From positions 1 to 40,471 of the forward strand of contig CACMVZ010000010.1 of NCBI GenBank assembly GCA_902617285.1: a stretch of 40,471 nucleotides of DNA, read 5' to 3'. This DNA comes from an uncultured Bacteroidota bacterium (GTDB lineage: Bacteria; Bacteroidota; Bacteroidia; Flavobacteriales; Flavobacteriaceae). Each line of letters starts with the position of its first letter. The stretch's first letter is position 1. Under the pieces are notes generated by a model. The model was not told where the DNA came from and did not search any database. It worked only from the letters and a program-made list of their open reading frames with translations. The translations under genes were made by a program, and so were the position numbers. Below are positions 17,622 to 26,936 of the stretch, in pieces.

Positions 17622-18338
17622 ATGGAAAATTTATTAAGTATTTTACCAGTTTTATCTACTGATTTAAGCTTGACAGATTTCACTTTTTGGATTGGATTTG
17701 CTGCAATGTTAGCATCTACAATGTTCTTTTTTTCTGCTATGAATTTAGTAGCTGATAAGTGGAAGACTTCTATGCTAGTTTCAGCGCTTATTACTGGTAT
17801 CGCAGCTCTTCACTATTACTATATGAGAAATGCTGCTATGGAAGGTGATATAACTACTGCCTACAGGTATGTAGATTGGATCCTAACTGTACCACTTATG
17901 TGTGTAGAGTTTTATCTAATTTTAAAGCCATCAGGTGCTACTAAAGGCATGCTGTGGAAACTTATTCTCCTTTCAACTGTAATGCTTGTTACTGGATACT
18001 TCGGTGAGGCAGGCATTATGGGATTAGACGCTCAATTATGGGGTCTAGTTTCAGGTATAGCATACTTTGCAATTGTTCATGAAGTATTCATGGGTAATGC
18101 AGCTAAACTAGCTAAATCAGCTGGTGGTAATGTTGAGAGTGCGCACAAAATGCTATGTAAATTCGTACTTATAGGTTGGGCTATTTATCCAATTGGATAT
18201 ATGGCAGGAACTGACGGATGGTATAGTGGTATCTTTAGTGGGCTTGCTGGTCAAATGGATGTTATCTATAACGTTGGTGATGCAATTAACAAAATCGGTT
18301 TCGGTCTTGTTGTTTACAACCTTGCTGTATCTAAGTAA
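17622..18338 (+). CDS. Proteorhodopsin, light-driven proton pump, green-type
   Basis: A seven-helix retinal protein of the inner membrane, 238 aa. Helix C reads RYVDWILTVPLMCVEFY: the counter-ion D85, T89 and proton donor E96 form the DTE motif of outward proton pumps (not the NDQ of sodium pumps). H64, the partner of the counter-ion in proteorhodopsins, is present. K224 in DAINKIGFG carries the retinal Schiff base. M93 occupies the spectral-tuning site (105 in the classic numbering); Met there is the usual Bacteroidota state and goes with green absorption, while Gln gives blue. A strong terminator follows the stop. Confidence 0.98.
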   Translation: MENLLSILPVLSTDLSLTDFTFWIGFAAMLASTMFFFSAMNLVADKWKTSMLVSALITGIAALHYYYMRNAAMEGDITTAYRYVDWILTVPLMCVEFYLILKPSGATKGMLWKLILLSTVMLVTGYFGEAGIMGLDAQLWGLVSGIAYFAIVHEVFMGNAAKLAKSAGGNVESAHKMLCKFVLIGWAIYPIGYMAGTDGWYSGIFSGLAGQMDVIYNVGDAINKIGFGLVVYNLAVSK

Positions 18339-18356
18339 TTTACACTCAGATAAAAT

Positions 18357-18386
18357 AAAAGTCACCTTCGGGTGACTTTTTTTTTA
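18357..18386 (+). terminator. Rho-independent terminator, probably bidirectional, between rhodopsin and argS
   Basis: The stem AAAAGTCACC / GGTGACTTTT with a TTCG tetraloop (loop 18367-18370) is followed by a run of T on the plus strand. On the minus strand it is followed by TTTTATTTTA, so it can end argS transcripts too. The argS stop codon (18384-18386) lies in the T run. Confidence 0.92.
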
Positions 18387-20156
18387 CATTTTGTTTGGCA
18401 GATCTATTCCCAGAAGCTCAGAACACAGACTAATTACATCCCTTGTTTTAAGAGATATCAAAAGCCTTACAGATGTTGACTCTTTAGATTCAGAATTTAA
18501 AATATTAAAATTTTGATATAAAGAATTGTAGCTTTTAACCAGATCATATAAATAATTTGCTATTAATGCTGGAGATAACTCTTTAAATGAATTTTTAATT
18601 ACGACAGGTAAATCATATATGATCTTTATTACTTCTTTTTCTTTTTCATTAAGAGAGTATCCCTTATCAATAGAAATTTTATTATTATACTTCTTTATAA
18701 TTGACTGGATTCTAACATATGCATACTGAATAAAAGGGCCAGTATTTCCGTTAAGATCAATTGATTCATCTGGATTAAATAGAATGTTTTTCTTGGGGTC
18801 AACTTTAAGTATATAGTATTTTAGTGCACCAAGAGCAATACTTTTATAATCTTCATAATCTAGTGCTTCATTTTTTGATTTGAATTTATCAAGGCTCTCA
18901 GTAGTTTCTTTTACATTTTGAATTAATTCAAATATTAAATCATCAGCATCAACTACAGTTCCTTCTCTACTTTTCATTTTACCAGATGGAAGATCAACCA
19001 TACCATAGCTTAAGTGAGAAAGATAACTAGCCCAATGATAACCAAGTCTTTTCAAAATTTTAAACAATACGTTAAAGTGATAGTCTTGTTCATTTCCTAC
19101 AGTATAAATCATTCCTTTAACATTTTCATTATCAGAAATTCTCTGAACTGCAGTACCAAGATCTTGAGTCATATAAACAGATGTTCCATCAGATCTTAAC
19201 AATAATTTTTCATCAAGACCCTCATCATCGAGATTTATCCATATGGACGAGTCTTCTTTTGCATAAAATATTTTTTTATTTAGTCCTTCTTTAATTATAT
19301 CCTTTCCTAATAAATAAGTCTGACTTTCATAATAATTTTTATCAAAAGAAACTCCTAACAACTTATATGTACTTTCAAATCCTTCATAGACCCATTGATT
19401 CATCATATTCCAAATTTTTAGTGTTTCCTCATCATTTTTCTCCCAATTCATTAACTCATTTTTAGCATCTTGCATTATCTGAGTACTCTCCTCAGCTTTA
19501 TCTTTTTCAATACCAGAATTTAAAAGTTCATTTTTTTGCTCATTATGTATCTTATCAAAAAGTATATAATAATCTCCAACAAATTTATCCCCTTTGATAT
19601 TTTCTGATTTTGGTGTTTTGTCTTCACCATATTGCTTCCAGGCAATCATTGACTTACAAATATGTATACCTCTATCATTAATGATTTGAACTTTTTTTAC
19701 ATTTTTTCCATTTGCTTCAAGAATTTTTGAAATAGAGTAACCAAGTAGATTATTTCTTATGTGTCCTAGATGAAGAGGTTTGTTTGTATTTGGAGAGGAA
19801 AATTCAACAATAAAAGTCTCATTTTGTTTTTTTGATTTTCCAAAATCAATATCGTCTTTAATTGACTCAATAAAATTTAGGTAATATTTATCAGAGATAG
19901 TAAGATTTAAGAAACCACCAACTATATTAAAAGAATTAATATTATCAGAATTACTTACTAAAGTATTTCCAAGATCTTCACCAAAAGATGAAATCTGATC
20001 TTTATTTAGATCTTTATAAAATGGAAAGAGGACAATGGTTAAATCACCCTGAAAATCTTTTTTTGTATTTTGAATTTCAATTTCATTTGTTTTTAGTTTA
20101 AAATTTTTTTCTAAAAAAACTGAAACTAACTTTGAAATATCTGATTTGACATCCAT
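18384..20156 (-). CDS. argS: Arginine--tRNA ligase
   Basis: A class I aminoacyl-tRNA synthetase of 590 aa. It has the N-terminal tRNA-binding domain (about 1-110), the HIGH-type signature HLGH at 129-132 within NKPLHLGHIRNN, and a degenerate KMSKS region (KMKSREGTVVDADDL) as usual for ArgRS. The helical anticodon-binding domain (DALR type) fills the C-terminal part to the end. The ATG at 20156 lies 5 nt after the gltA stop, so the two are probably co-transcribed, and the shared hairpin at 18357-18386 ends the unit. Confidence 0.97.
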   Translation of the reverse strand: MDVKSDISKLVSVFLEKNFKLKTNEIEIQNTKKDFQGDLTIVLFPFYKDLNKDQISSFGEDLGNTLVSNSDNINSFNIVGGFLNLTISDKYYLNFIESIKDDIDFGKSKKQNETFIVEFSSPNTNKPLHLGHIRNNLLGYSISKILEANGKNVKKVQIINDRGIHICKSMIAWKQYGEDKTPKSENIKGDKFVGDYYILFDKIHNEQKNELLNSGIEKDKAEESTQIMQDAKNELMNWEKNDEETLKIWNMMNQWVYEGFESTYKLLGVSFDKNYYESQTYLLGKDIIKEGLNKKIFYAKEDSSIWINLDDEGLDEKLLLRSDGTSVYMTQDLGTAVQRISDNENVKGMIYTVGNEQDYHFNVLFKILKRLGYHWASYLSHLSYGMVDLPSGKMKSREGTVVDADDLIFELIQNVKETTESLDKFKSKNEALDYEDYKSIALGALKYYILKVDPKKNILFNPDESIDLNGNTGPFIQYAYVRIQSIIKKYNNKISIDKGYSLNEKEKEVIKIIYDLPVVIKNSFKELSPALIANYLYDLVKSYNSLYQNFNILNSESKESTSVRLLISLKTRDVISLCSELLGIDLPNKM

Positions 20157-20161
20157 TGAAT

Positions 20162-21457
20162 TTATGAAATTGACCTATGTGTTGGACCGTTGTATATCTG
20201 TCTTGGTCTTCCAATTGGATTTTTAGAGTCTCTCATTTCTTTCCATTGAGCAATCCATCCAGGAATTCTCCCTAAAGCAAACATAACCGTAAACATTTCG
20301 GTAGGGATACCTAAAGCTCTGTATATAATACCAGAGTAGAAGTCCACATTAGGATATAATTTTTTTTCGATAAAGTATTCATCGTTTAATGCCTTTTCTT
20401 CAATTGATTTAGCAATTTCAAGTATTGGATCATCAATACCAAGATCATTAAGAACTTGATCAGCAGCTTCTTTAATTATTTTTGCTCTAGGATCAAAGTT
20501 TTTGTAAACCCTATGACCAAATCCCATTAATCTAAATGGGTCAGACTTGTCTTTTGCTTTGTTAATATATTTGTCAATATCCGAACCATCATTTTTAATC
20601 AATTCTAACATCTCAATTACAGCTTGATTTGCACCTCCATGTAATCTTCCCCAAAGAGCAGAAATTCCTGCAGATATGGATGCATATAAACCAGCATACG
20701 ATGATCCAACAATTCTTACAGTTGATGTTGAACAGTTTTGTTCATGATCAGCATGAAGAATCAAGAGAGTGTTCAAAGCATTAACTATGATATCATTTTG
20801 CTTATAATCTTGATTTGGCTTAGCAAACATCATATATGCAATATTTTCTGTATACTCTAAACTATTGCTACTATAATTTAAAGGCAAACCTTTGATTTTT
20901 CTTAACGTCCAAGATGACATAATAGGAAACTTTGCAAGAAGCCTGATTGTAGATAAGTACATTTTATCTGTTTCTGTTGTACCCGCAGTATCTTTTAATG
21001 AAATTTTTGTTTCATTTAAAGGGTTAAATGCAATCAAAGCAGATGTTAGAGACGATAATACACCCATTGGATGAGCAGATTTAGGGAAACTTTTAAAGAT
21101 TTGCTTAAGATCTTCATCTACAAGAGCCTCTTCTCTAATATCTTCTTGAAACTTTTGTATCTCTGACTTTTTTGGCAAATCTCCATAGATTAAAAGATAG
21201 GCAACCTCTAAAAAAGATTTTTTTTGACATAATTCATCAACAGAGTAGCCTCTGTATCTTAAAACACCATTCTCTCCGTCAAGGTAAGTGATTTCACTTA
21301 TACAATGACCTGTGTTTTTGTAGCCCGGATCATAAGTGATTAAACCAGTTTCCGATCTTAATTGATTAATATCAATTGCCTCCTCATTTTCAGATCCAAT
21401 AATTACAGGAAAAGTATAAGATTTTCCATCAAATTCAATTTTTGCAGATTTTCCCAT
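20162..21457 (-). CDS. gltA: Citrate synthase
   Basis: Condenses acetyl-CoA and oxaloacetate to citrate, entry to the TCA cycle. The 431-aa chain is the bacterial type with an N-terminal beta domain. The catalytic triad is visible: H273 in RLHGGANQA, H315 in GFGHRVYKNFDPRA and D372 in NVDFYSG. The preceding LLILHADHEQNCST block is also typical. It is followed by argS after 5 nt. A perfect -7 box in the 63-nt gap after eno suggests its own promoter. Confidence 0.97.
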   Translation of the reverse strand: MGKSAKIEFDGKSYTFPVIIGSENEEAIDINQLRSETGLITYDPGYKNTGHCISEITYLDGENGVLRYRGYSVDELCQKKSFLEVAYLLIYGDLPKKSEIQKFQEDIREEALVDEDLKQIFKSFPKSAHPMGVLSSLTSALIAFNPLNETKISLKDTAGTTETDKMYLSTIRLLAKFPIMSSWTLRKIKGLPLNYSSNSLEYTENIAYMMFAKPNQDYKQNDIIVNALNTLLILHADHEQNCSTSTVRIVGSSYAGLYASISAGISALWGRLHGGANQAVIEMLELIKNDGSDIDKYINKAKDKSDPFRLMGFGHRVYKNFDPRAKIIKEAADQVLNDLGIDDPILEIAKSIEEKALNDEYFIEKKLYPNVDFYSGIIYRALGIPTEMFTVMFALGRIPGWIAQWKEMRDSKNPIGRPRQIYNGPTHRSIS

Positions 21458-21472
21458 AATTAAGTGTTTCTA

Positions 21473-21480
21473 CAAATTTA
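21473..21480 (-). promoter_or_regulatory. -7 box upstream of gltA
   Basis: Minus-strand TAAATTTG, a perfect TAnnTTTG, lies 15 nt before the gltA ATG. No convincing -33 TTG was seen at the expected spacing. Confidence 0.42.
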
Positions 21481-21520
21481 ATTTACCTGCAGTTAAGAAA
21501 AAAATTAATTAAAATTTAAA

Positions 21521-22816
21521 TTAAGAAAGCTTTAAATTAAAAGCCTCTTTTCCAAGAAATATAGCATTTTCTCCAAGCTCTTCCTCTATCCTTAGTAATT
21601 GATTGTATTTTGACATTCTATCACTTCTTGACATTGAACCAGTTTTAATCTGACCAGTGTTAAAAGCTACACAAAGATCTGATATAGTAGAATCTTCAGT
21701 CTCACCTGATCTATGAGAAATTACGGAGGTAAAATTATTTTCAGATGCAAGATTAATAGAAGAGATAGTTTCAGATAATGATCCAACTTGATTAAATTTT
21801 ATAAGAATAGAATTACCGATTTTTTCATTTATTCCTTTAGATAATCTATTTATATCAGTCACAAAAAGATCGTCACCAACAAGTTGAACTTTATTTCCAA
21901 TTTTCTCTGTCAAAAGCTTCCAACCGTCCCAATCATTTTCATCCATTCCATCCTCTATTGAAATTATCGGATATTTTTTACATAACTCAACTAAGAAGTC
22001 AACTTGCTCATCAGAATTTAACTTAGTTGAATTATTTTTTTCAAAAATTGAATAATCATAATATCCATCTTTGTAAAATTCTGATGATGCACAATCTAAT
22101 GCTATCATTACATCTTTTTTCATCTCATATCCTGCTTTTTTTACTGCTTCAATAATTGTATTTATTGCGTCTTCAGTACCATCTAGATCTGGAGCAAATC
22201 CACCTTCATCACCTACAGCTGTTGAGAGACCTCTAGACTTTAAAATAGACTTTAGATTATGAAAAACTTCATTACCAATTTGTAAAGCATTAGTAAAACT
22301 TTTTGCTCCAACAGGAACAATCATAAACTCTTGAAATGAAATTGGAGAGTCAGAATGACTACCACCATTAATTATGTTCATAAGCGGAACAGGTAAAACA
22401 TTTGAATTTGAATCACCTAAATATTTAAATAGAGATATATTTTTTTCATTAGCAGCAGCCCTAGAAACTGCTAGAGAGACTGAAAGAATAGCATTTGCTC
22501 CAAGTTTAGACTTATTATTTGTACCATCCAGCTTAATCATTTTTTCATCAATAAGTTTCTGGTCAAAAATTGATAGGTTATTTAGTTCTTTTGAAATAAT
22601 TTCATTTACATTTTTTACTGCATTAAAAACAGATTTACCCATGTATGAGTCTAATTCATCTCTTAATTCAACAGACTCATGTTCACCTGTGGATGCGCCG
22701 GAAGGAACGGCAGCTCTTCCAATTACATTGTTTGTTGTAATTACATCAGTTTCGACTGTAGGATTTCCTCTTGAGTCAAAAATCTGCCTCGATACTATTT
22801 TTTTTATTTTAGTCAT
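21521..22816 (-). CDS. eno: Enolase
   Basis: Converts 2-phosphoglycerate to phosphoenolpyruvate. The chain is 431 aa. Seen in order: DSRGNPTVE near the N-terminus, the mobile loop GASTGEHES, the Mg-binding sites in [21 protein letters not shown] and VGDDLFVTD, the catalytic lysine in [11 protein letters not shown], and the signature SHRSGETED. Nothing is missing. It starts 3 nt after carA ends, so it is probably read from the carA transcript. Confidence 0.98.
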   Translation of the reverse strand: MTKIKKIVSRQIFDSRGNPTVETDVITTNNVIGRAAVPSGASTGEHESVELRDELDSYMGKSVFNAVKNVNEIISKELNNLSIFDQKLIDEKMIKLDGTNNKSKLGANAILSVSLAVSRAAANEKNISLFKYLGDSNSNVLPVPLMNIINGGSHSDSPISFQEFMIVPVGAKSFTNALQIGNEVFHNLKSILKSRGLSTAVGDEGGFAPDLDGTEDAINTIIEAVKKAGYEMKKDVMIALDCASSEFYKDGYYDYSIFEKNNSTKLNSDEQVDFLVELCKKYPIISIEDGMDENDWDGWKLLTEKIGNKVQLVGDDLFVTDINRLSKGINEKIGNSILIKFNQVGSLSETISSINLASENNFTSVISHRSGETEDSTISDLCVAFNTGQIKTGSMSRSDRMSKYNQLLRIEEELGENAIFLGKEAFNLKLS

Positions 22817-22819
22817 TGG

Positions 22820-23914
22820 TTAATTTAGTTTTGATAAGAATTGATCAAATAAATAATTTCCATCATTTGGACCAGGACCAGCCTCAGGATGATATTGAAC
22901 AGAAAAACAATTCTTAGATTTTATTTCAAGACCAGCGACTGTTTGATCATTCAAATGTTTATGTGAGATTTTAACTGACTTGTTAGCAACAGCAGTATCA
23001 TAATCAACAGCAAAACCATGATTTTGAGATGTTATTTCTCCTTTACCAGTATTGATGTTTAAAACAGGGTGATTAATACCTCTATGTCCATTAAACATTT
23101 TATATGTTTTTATATCATTAGCAAGAGCAATAACTTGATGACCAAGACAGATACCAAATAAGGGATAATTTTTTTCAAGAATTTCTTTTGTTGTTTCTAT
23201 CACTGTTTTTAATGGTTCAGGATCACCAGGACCGTTTGAAAGAAAGAATCCATTCGGTTTAAATTTTAGCATTTCATCAAGGCTTGAATCATATGGAAAA
23301 ACTTTAACAAATAGATCTCTTTTAACAAAATTATCAAGTATATTTTTTTTAATTCCCAAGTCAACTACTGCAAGCCTTTTATTGGATCGTTTATTTCCAA
23401 TTTCATAAGGTTCTTTTGTAGAAACTTTAGATGCAAGTTCTAATCCATTCATACTTGGAAAATGGCTAAGTTTTTTCTTGATATCTGAAATTTTGTCAAC
23501 TTCTGTAGTTATTGCAGCATTCATTGCACCATTATCTCTTATATATCTTACAAGAGCTCTAGTGTCAACATCACATAAAGTAACAAGTTTATTTGATTCA
23601 AACCATTTTTTAATTGACTCAGAGTTTGATCTTGAGTTTACAGCGCTAAAATTTTTACAAATTAGTCCACTGATATAAATTTTATTTGATTGAGATTCAG
23701 ACATTTTGATACCGTAGTTTCCAATATGAGAAGTTGTAGTTACCATAATTTGTCCAAAATAAGATGGATCGGTAAATATTTCTTGATATCCAGTTACTCC
23801 AGTATTAAAACAAATTTCACCAAAAGAAGTACCATTGATTCCGGAAGAACGACCATAAAAAATCGTACCATCAGCTAGCAGTACGAGTCCTTTTTTCCTT
23901 TTTTTGTAAGTCAT
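22820..23914 (-). CDS. carA: Carbamoyl-phosphate synthase small subunit
   Basis: Glutamine amidotransferase subunit that delivers ammonia to CarB for arginine and pyrimidine synthesis. I take ATG 23914 (MTYKKRKKGLVLLADGTIF, 364 aa) as the start. The frame is open to 23959, but that stretch is the terminator hairpin of the ribosomal operon. The N-terminal domain shows DVDTRALVRYIRDNG. The class I glutaminase has C256 in FGICLGHQ, and H342 and E344 in QYHPEAGPGP. carB is not in the window. The carA-eno pair directly after rplQ is typical of Flavobacteriia. Confidence 0.96.
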   Translation of the reverse strand: MTYKKRKKGLVLLADGTIFYGRSSGINGTSFGEICFNTGVTGYQEIFTDPSYFGQIMVTTTSHIGNYGIKMSESQSNKIYISGLICKNFSAVNSRSNSESIKKWFESNKLVTLCDVDTRALVRYIRDNGAMNAAITTEVDKISDIKKKLSHFPSMNGLELASKVSTKEPYEIGNKRSNKRLAVVDLGIKKNILDNFVKRDLFVKVFPYDSSLDEMLKFKPNGFFLSNGPGDPEPLKTVIETTKEILEKNYPLFGICLGHQVIALANDIKTYKMFNGHRGINHPVLNINTGKGEITSQNHGFAVDYDTAVANKSVKISHKHLNDQTVAGLEIKSKNCFSVQYHPEAGPGPNDGNYLFDQFLSKLN

Positions 23915-23923
23915 TTCGGAAAG

Positions 23924-23931
23924 TAAAATTA
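23924..23931 (-). promoter_or_regulatory. Near-match -7 box for carA-eno
   Basis: Minus-strand TAATTTTA differs from TAnnTTTG at the last base and lies 9 nt before the chosen carA ATG, just after the terminator. It is plausible because the terminator requires a new promoter here. Confidence 0.3.
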
Positions 23932-23934
23932 CAT

Positions 23935-23969
23935 AAAAAAAGGACATATGAAAATACATATATCCTTTT
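23935..23969 (-). terminator. Rho-independent terminator of the ribosomal protein cluster
   Basis: On the minus strand the arms AAAAGGATATATG (23969-23957) and CATATGTCCTTTT (23950-23938) form a 13-bp stem with one G-U pair and a 6-nt loop. It ends in a T run. It lies 41 nt after the rplQ stop and before carA. Confidence 0.88.
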
Positions 23970-24009
23970 GTTAATTACTTTTTATTTAGTGTTATTAAGA
24001 CTCAGATTT

Positions 24010-24429
24010 TTATTCTGAATCGACCACTTGTTCTTGAGGAGATTCTTTAACTTGTTCTGAGTTATAAAGGTTATTAAAATCTACAAGCTCGATCATAGCC
24101 ATTGATGCATTATCTCCCATTCTATTACCTAATTTGATTATTCTTGTATATCCACCTGGTCTATTAGCTACCTTTTGAGATATCTCATTAAATAATATTT
24201 TGACTCCATCCTTATTTCTTAGTTTACTAAAGCAAAGTCTTCTATTATGAGTATTGTCAATTTTGGACTTGGTAATTAAAGGTTCAATAAAAATCTTTAA
24301 AGCTTTAGCCTTCGTTGACGTAGTAGTTATCCTTTTATGTTCAATTAATGATAAAGCCATATTCGCAAGCATAGCTTTTCTATGAGCTGATTTCCTACCA
24401 AGTTTAATTATTTTTTTACCGTGTCTCAT
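24010..24429 (-). CDS. rplQ: 50S ribosomal protein L17
   Basis: 139 aa. The N-terminus [20 protein letters not shown] and the [17 protein letters not shown] block identify L17, which lines the exit tunnel region of the large subunit. After the core (about residue 120) there is a short acidic tail ending QVVDSE, as in many Bacteroidota. It is the last gene of the ribosomal run, 3 nt after rpoA, and is followed by a strong terminator. Confidence 0.97.
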   Translation of the reverse strand: MRHGKKIIKLGRKSAHRKAMLANMALSLIEHKRITTTSTKAKALKIFIEPLITKSKIDNTHNRRLCFSKLRNKDGVKILFNEISQKVANRPGGYTRIIKLGNRMGDNASMAMIELVDFNNLYNSEQVKESPQEQVVDSE

Positions 24430-24432
24430 TGT

Positions 24433-25425
24433 TTAATCCTTATCTAGTTTATATTTAGTAAGATCCATACCAAAAGATAGACCTTTTAGTATAACTAATT
24501 CTTCAAGCTCTGTTAAAGATTTTCTACCAAAATTTCTAAACTTCATCAAGTCATTTTTATTAAAGGAGACAAGATCACCTAATGTATCAACCTCGGCAGC
24601 TTTAAGACAATTTAAAGCTCTAACAGATAAATCCATATCTATAAGTTTTGTCTTAAGAAGCTGTCTCATATGAAGAGATTCTTCATCATAAGTTTCGGAT
24701 TGAGCAATTTCATCTGCCTCAAGAGTAATAAGTTCATCAGAGAATAGCATGAAATGGTGAATTAGTATTTTTGCAGCTTCAGTAAGAGCATCTTTAGGGT
24801 GAATTGATCCATCAGTTTCAATTTCAAAAACAAGTTTTTCATAATCTGTTTTTTGCTCCACTCTATAGTTTTCTATATTATATTTTACATTTTTAATTGG
24901 AGTAAATATAGAATCTATAGGAATAAAACCAATAGACTCATTATGCATTTTATTTTCTTCTGCAGGCACATAACCTCGACCCATTTCTATATTTAATTCT
25001 ATACTGATTTTCACATCCTTTTCTAAATTACATATAACTAAATCAGGATTTAAAATTTGAAAACCAGATATAAACTTTTGCAAATCAGAAGCTTTAAGAA
25101 CTTTTTGATTACCAACAATAATATTAACTTTCTCATTATCAGTGTCATCAATTTGCCTTTTGAGTCTAATTTGCTTTATATTCAATATAATTTCTGTTAC
25201 GTCTTCAACAACACCTTCAATTGTAGAAAATTCATGATCTACACCGTCAATTTTAATCGATGTAAAAGCATAACCTTCTAAAGAAGATAATAATACTCTT
25301 CTTAGAGCGTTACCAATAGTTAAACCATATCCTGGTTCTAAAGGTCTAAATTCAAATTTACCATGAGACTCTGAAGAGTCAATCATGATTACTTTATCTG
25401 GTTTTTGAAAGTTTAAAATTGCCAT
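24433..25425 (-). CDS. rpoA: DNA-directed RNA polymerase subunit alpha
   Basis: 330 aa. The N-terminal dimerisation domain contains [20 protein letters not shown] and the VPAEEN block. A short linker at about 230-250 leads to the C-terminal domain (helix-hairpin-helix, [20 protein letters not shown] and [14 protein letters not shown]), which contacts UP elements and activators. It is embedded in the alpha operon order rpsM-rpsK-rpsD-rpoA-rplQ with 3-5 nt gaps. Confidence 0.98.
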   Translation of the reverse strand: MAILNFQKPDKVIMIDSSESHGKFEFRPLEPGYGLTIGNALRRVLLSSLEGYAFTSIKIDGVDHEFSTIEGVVEDVTEIILNIKQIRLKRQIDDTDNEKVNIIVGNQKVLKASDLQKFISGFQILNPDLVICNLEKDVKISIELNIEMGRGYVPAEENKMHNESIGFIPIDSIFTPIKNVKYNIENYRVEQKTDYEKLVFEIETDGSIHPKDALTEAAKILIHHFMLFSDELITLEADEIAQSETYDEESLHMRQLLKTKLIDMDLSVRALNCLKAAEVDTLGDLVSFNKNDLMKFRNFGRKSLTELEELVILKGLSFGMDLTKYKLDKD

Positions 25426-25430
25426 ATTTT

Positions 25431-26036
25431 TTATTTTGAGTATAATTCAACAATAAGTTGTTCTTTAATATTTTCAGGAATTTGTTCTCTTTCTGGTAGA
25501 GAAATAAATTCACCTTCGAGACGTTCTCTATTAAATTTTATCCATTCATATTCAGATATATTTTCTCTTAGAGAACTCTCAATTGTCGTTAGAGACTTAG
25601 ACTTTTCTCTAATAGAAACTTTGTCTCCAGGTCTTAAGGTGTATGATGGGATATTTACAATTGATCCATTAACAAGTATATGTTTGTGAGAAACTAATTG
25701 TCTTGCTCCATCTCTAGTATTAGATAATCCCATCCTAAAAACAACATTATCTAGTCTAGATTCACATAATTGAAGAAGTAGCTCTCCCGTAACACCTTTA
25801 CCTCTATTAGCCTTGTCATATATGTTTCTGAACTGCCTTTCAAGAATACCGTAAGTATACTTAGCCTTTTGCTTTTCCATAAGCTGAATAGCATATTCTG
25901 ACTTTTTACCTCTTCTTTTTGCATTACCATGTTGCCCAGGTGGGTAATTTTTCTTCTCTAAAGTACGGTCCTCACCAAATAACGGTTCTCCGAACTTTCT
26001 TGAAATTTTTGTTTTTGGTCCTCTATATCTTGCCAT
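25431..26036 (-). CDS. rpsD: 30S ribosomal protein S4
   Basis: 201 aa. [18 protein letters not shown] and the S4 RNA-binding domain ([13 protein letters not shown], then SHKHILVNG) identify S4, a primary 16S-binding assembly protein. The N-terminal region ([16 protein letters not shown]) lacks the cysteine cluster of the zinc-binding form. In other bacteria S4 represses the alpha operon; no target structure was visible here. Confidence 0.98.
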   Translation of the reverse strand: MARYRGPKTKISRKFGEPLFGEDRTLEKKNYPPGQHGNAKRRGKKSEYAIQLMEKQKAKYTYGILERQFRNIYDKANRGKGVTGELLLQLCESRLDNVVFRMGLSNTRDGARQLVSHKHILVNGSIVNIPSYTLRPGDKVSIREKSKSLTTIESSLRENISEYEWIKFNRERLEGEFISLPEREQIPENIKEQLIVELYSK

Positions 26037-26050
26037 TTAAATTAAATTAA

Positions 26051-26434
26051 TTAAACTCTTCTTCTTTTAGGTGGTCTACATCCATTATGTGGCATTGGAG
26101 TAACATCAACTATCTCTGAAACCTCTAAGCCATTATTATGTAAAGTTCTAATAGCAGATTCTCTACCATTTCCAGGTCCTTTTACTAGAACTTTAATTCT
26201 TCTTACACCAGCATCATGCGCTATTTTCGCTGCATCCTCTGCTGCAATTTGAGCTGCAAATGGAGTGTTCTTTTTGGAACCTCTAAAACCCATTTTTCCA
26301 GCTGAAGACCATGAGATAACTTCCCCTTTTAAATTAGTAATTGATATAATTATGTTATTAAATGAAGCATTTATATGAGCCTCACCAGATGTATCAACAA
26401 TTACCTTTCTTTTTTTACTAGTAGATTTTGCCAT
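26051..26434 (-). CDS. rpsK: 30S ribosomal protein S11
   Basis: 127 aa. The core shows [20 protein letters not shown] and [14 protein letters not shown], and the tail ends [12 protein letters not shown], all typical of S11 in the 30S platform. It is 2 nt from rpsM and 14 nt from rpsD, the largest gap of the whole ribosomal run. Confidence 0.98.
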   Translation of the reverse strand: MAKSTSKKRKVIVDTSGEAHINASFNNIIISITNLKGEVISWSSAGKMGFRGSKKNTPFAAQIAAEDAAKIAHDAGVRRIKVLVKGPGNGRESAIRTLHNNGLEVSEIVDVTPMPHNGCRPPKRRRV

Positions 26435-26436
26435 AA

Positions 26437-26811
26437 TTATTTAGTTGCTTTTTTCTTATTAGCTACAGTTTTTCTTTTTCCTTTTCTTGTTCTAGAATTA
26501 TTTTTTGTTCTCTGACCCCTTAATGGTAGACCGGTTCTATGTCTAATACCCCTAAAACTGCCAATATCCATTAATCTTTTGATATTAAGCTGTGTCTCTG
26601 ATCTTAACTCACCTTCAATTTTAAGTTTTCCTACAACATCTCTTACACTAGCAATATCTTTATCATCCCAGTCAGAAACTTTCTTATTTGAATCAACTTT
26701 AGCTTCTTCTAAGATTGTTGATGCAAGGCTTCTACCTATTCCGTATATATAGGTTAAAGCTATTGCTCCTCTTTTATCCTTTGGTATATCAATTCCTGAA
26801 ATTCTTGCCAT
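26437..26811 (-). CDS. rpsM: 30S ribosomal protein S13
   Basis: 124 aa. [25 protein letters not shown] and [19 protein letters not shown] identify S13 of the 30S head, which bridges to the large subunit and contacts P-site tRNA through its basic tail ([13 protein letters not shown]). rpmJ lies 2 nt upstream. Confidence 0.98.
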   Translation of the reverse strand: MARISGIDIPKDKRGAIALTYIYGIGRSLASTILEEAKVDSNKKVSDWDDKDIASVRDVVGKLKIEGELRSETQLNIKRLMDIGSFRGIRHRTGLPLRGQRTKNNSRTRKGKRKTVANKKKATK

Positions 26812-26813
26812 AA

Positions 26814-26930
26814 TTAACCTTGTCTTTGTTTAAATCGTGGATTTTTTTTATTAATTACATATAATCGACCTTTTCTTCTGACGATTTTACATTCACTACT
26901 TCTTTTCTTTATTGATGCTCTTACTTTCAT
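26814..26930 (-). CDS. rpmJ: 50S ribosomal protein L36
   Basis: A 38-aa protein read from the minus strand. It begins [20 protein letters not shown] and ends NPRFKQRQG, the L36 pattern. Only one cysteine (C14) remains of the usual CxxC...C...H zinc site, so this is the zinc-free form common in Bacteroidota. It lies between infA (6 nt) and rpsM (2 nt), the standard position. Confidence 0.95.
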   Translation of the reverse strand: MKVRASIKKRSSECKIVRRKGRLYVINKKNPRFKQRQG

Positions 26931-26936
26931 AATATT

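Noticed and set aside
22374..22823. 149-aa open frame opposite enolase
   Set aside because: Complete antisense shadow of a well-conserved gene with no recognisable protein features.
23915..23959. N-terminal extension of carA by 15 residues
   Set aside because: The extension is the terminator hairpin of the ribosomal operon, and the shorter start gives the normal CarA N-terminus.
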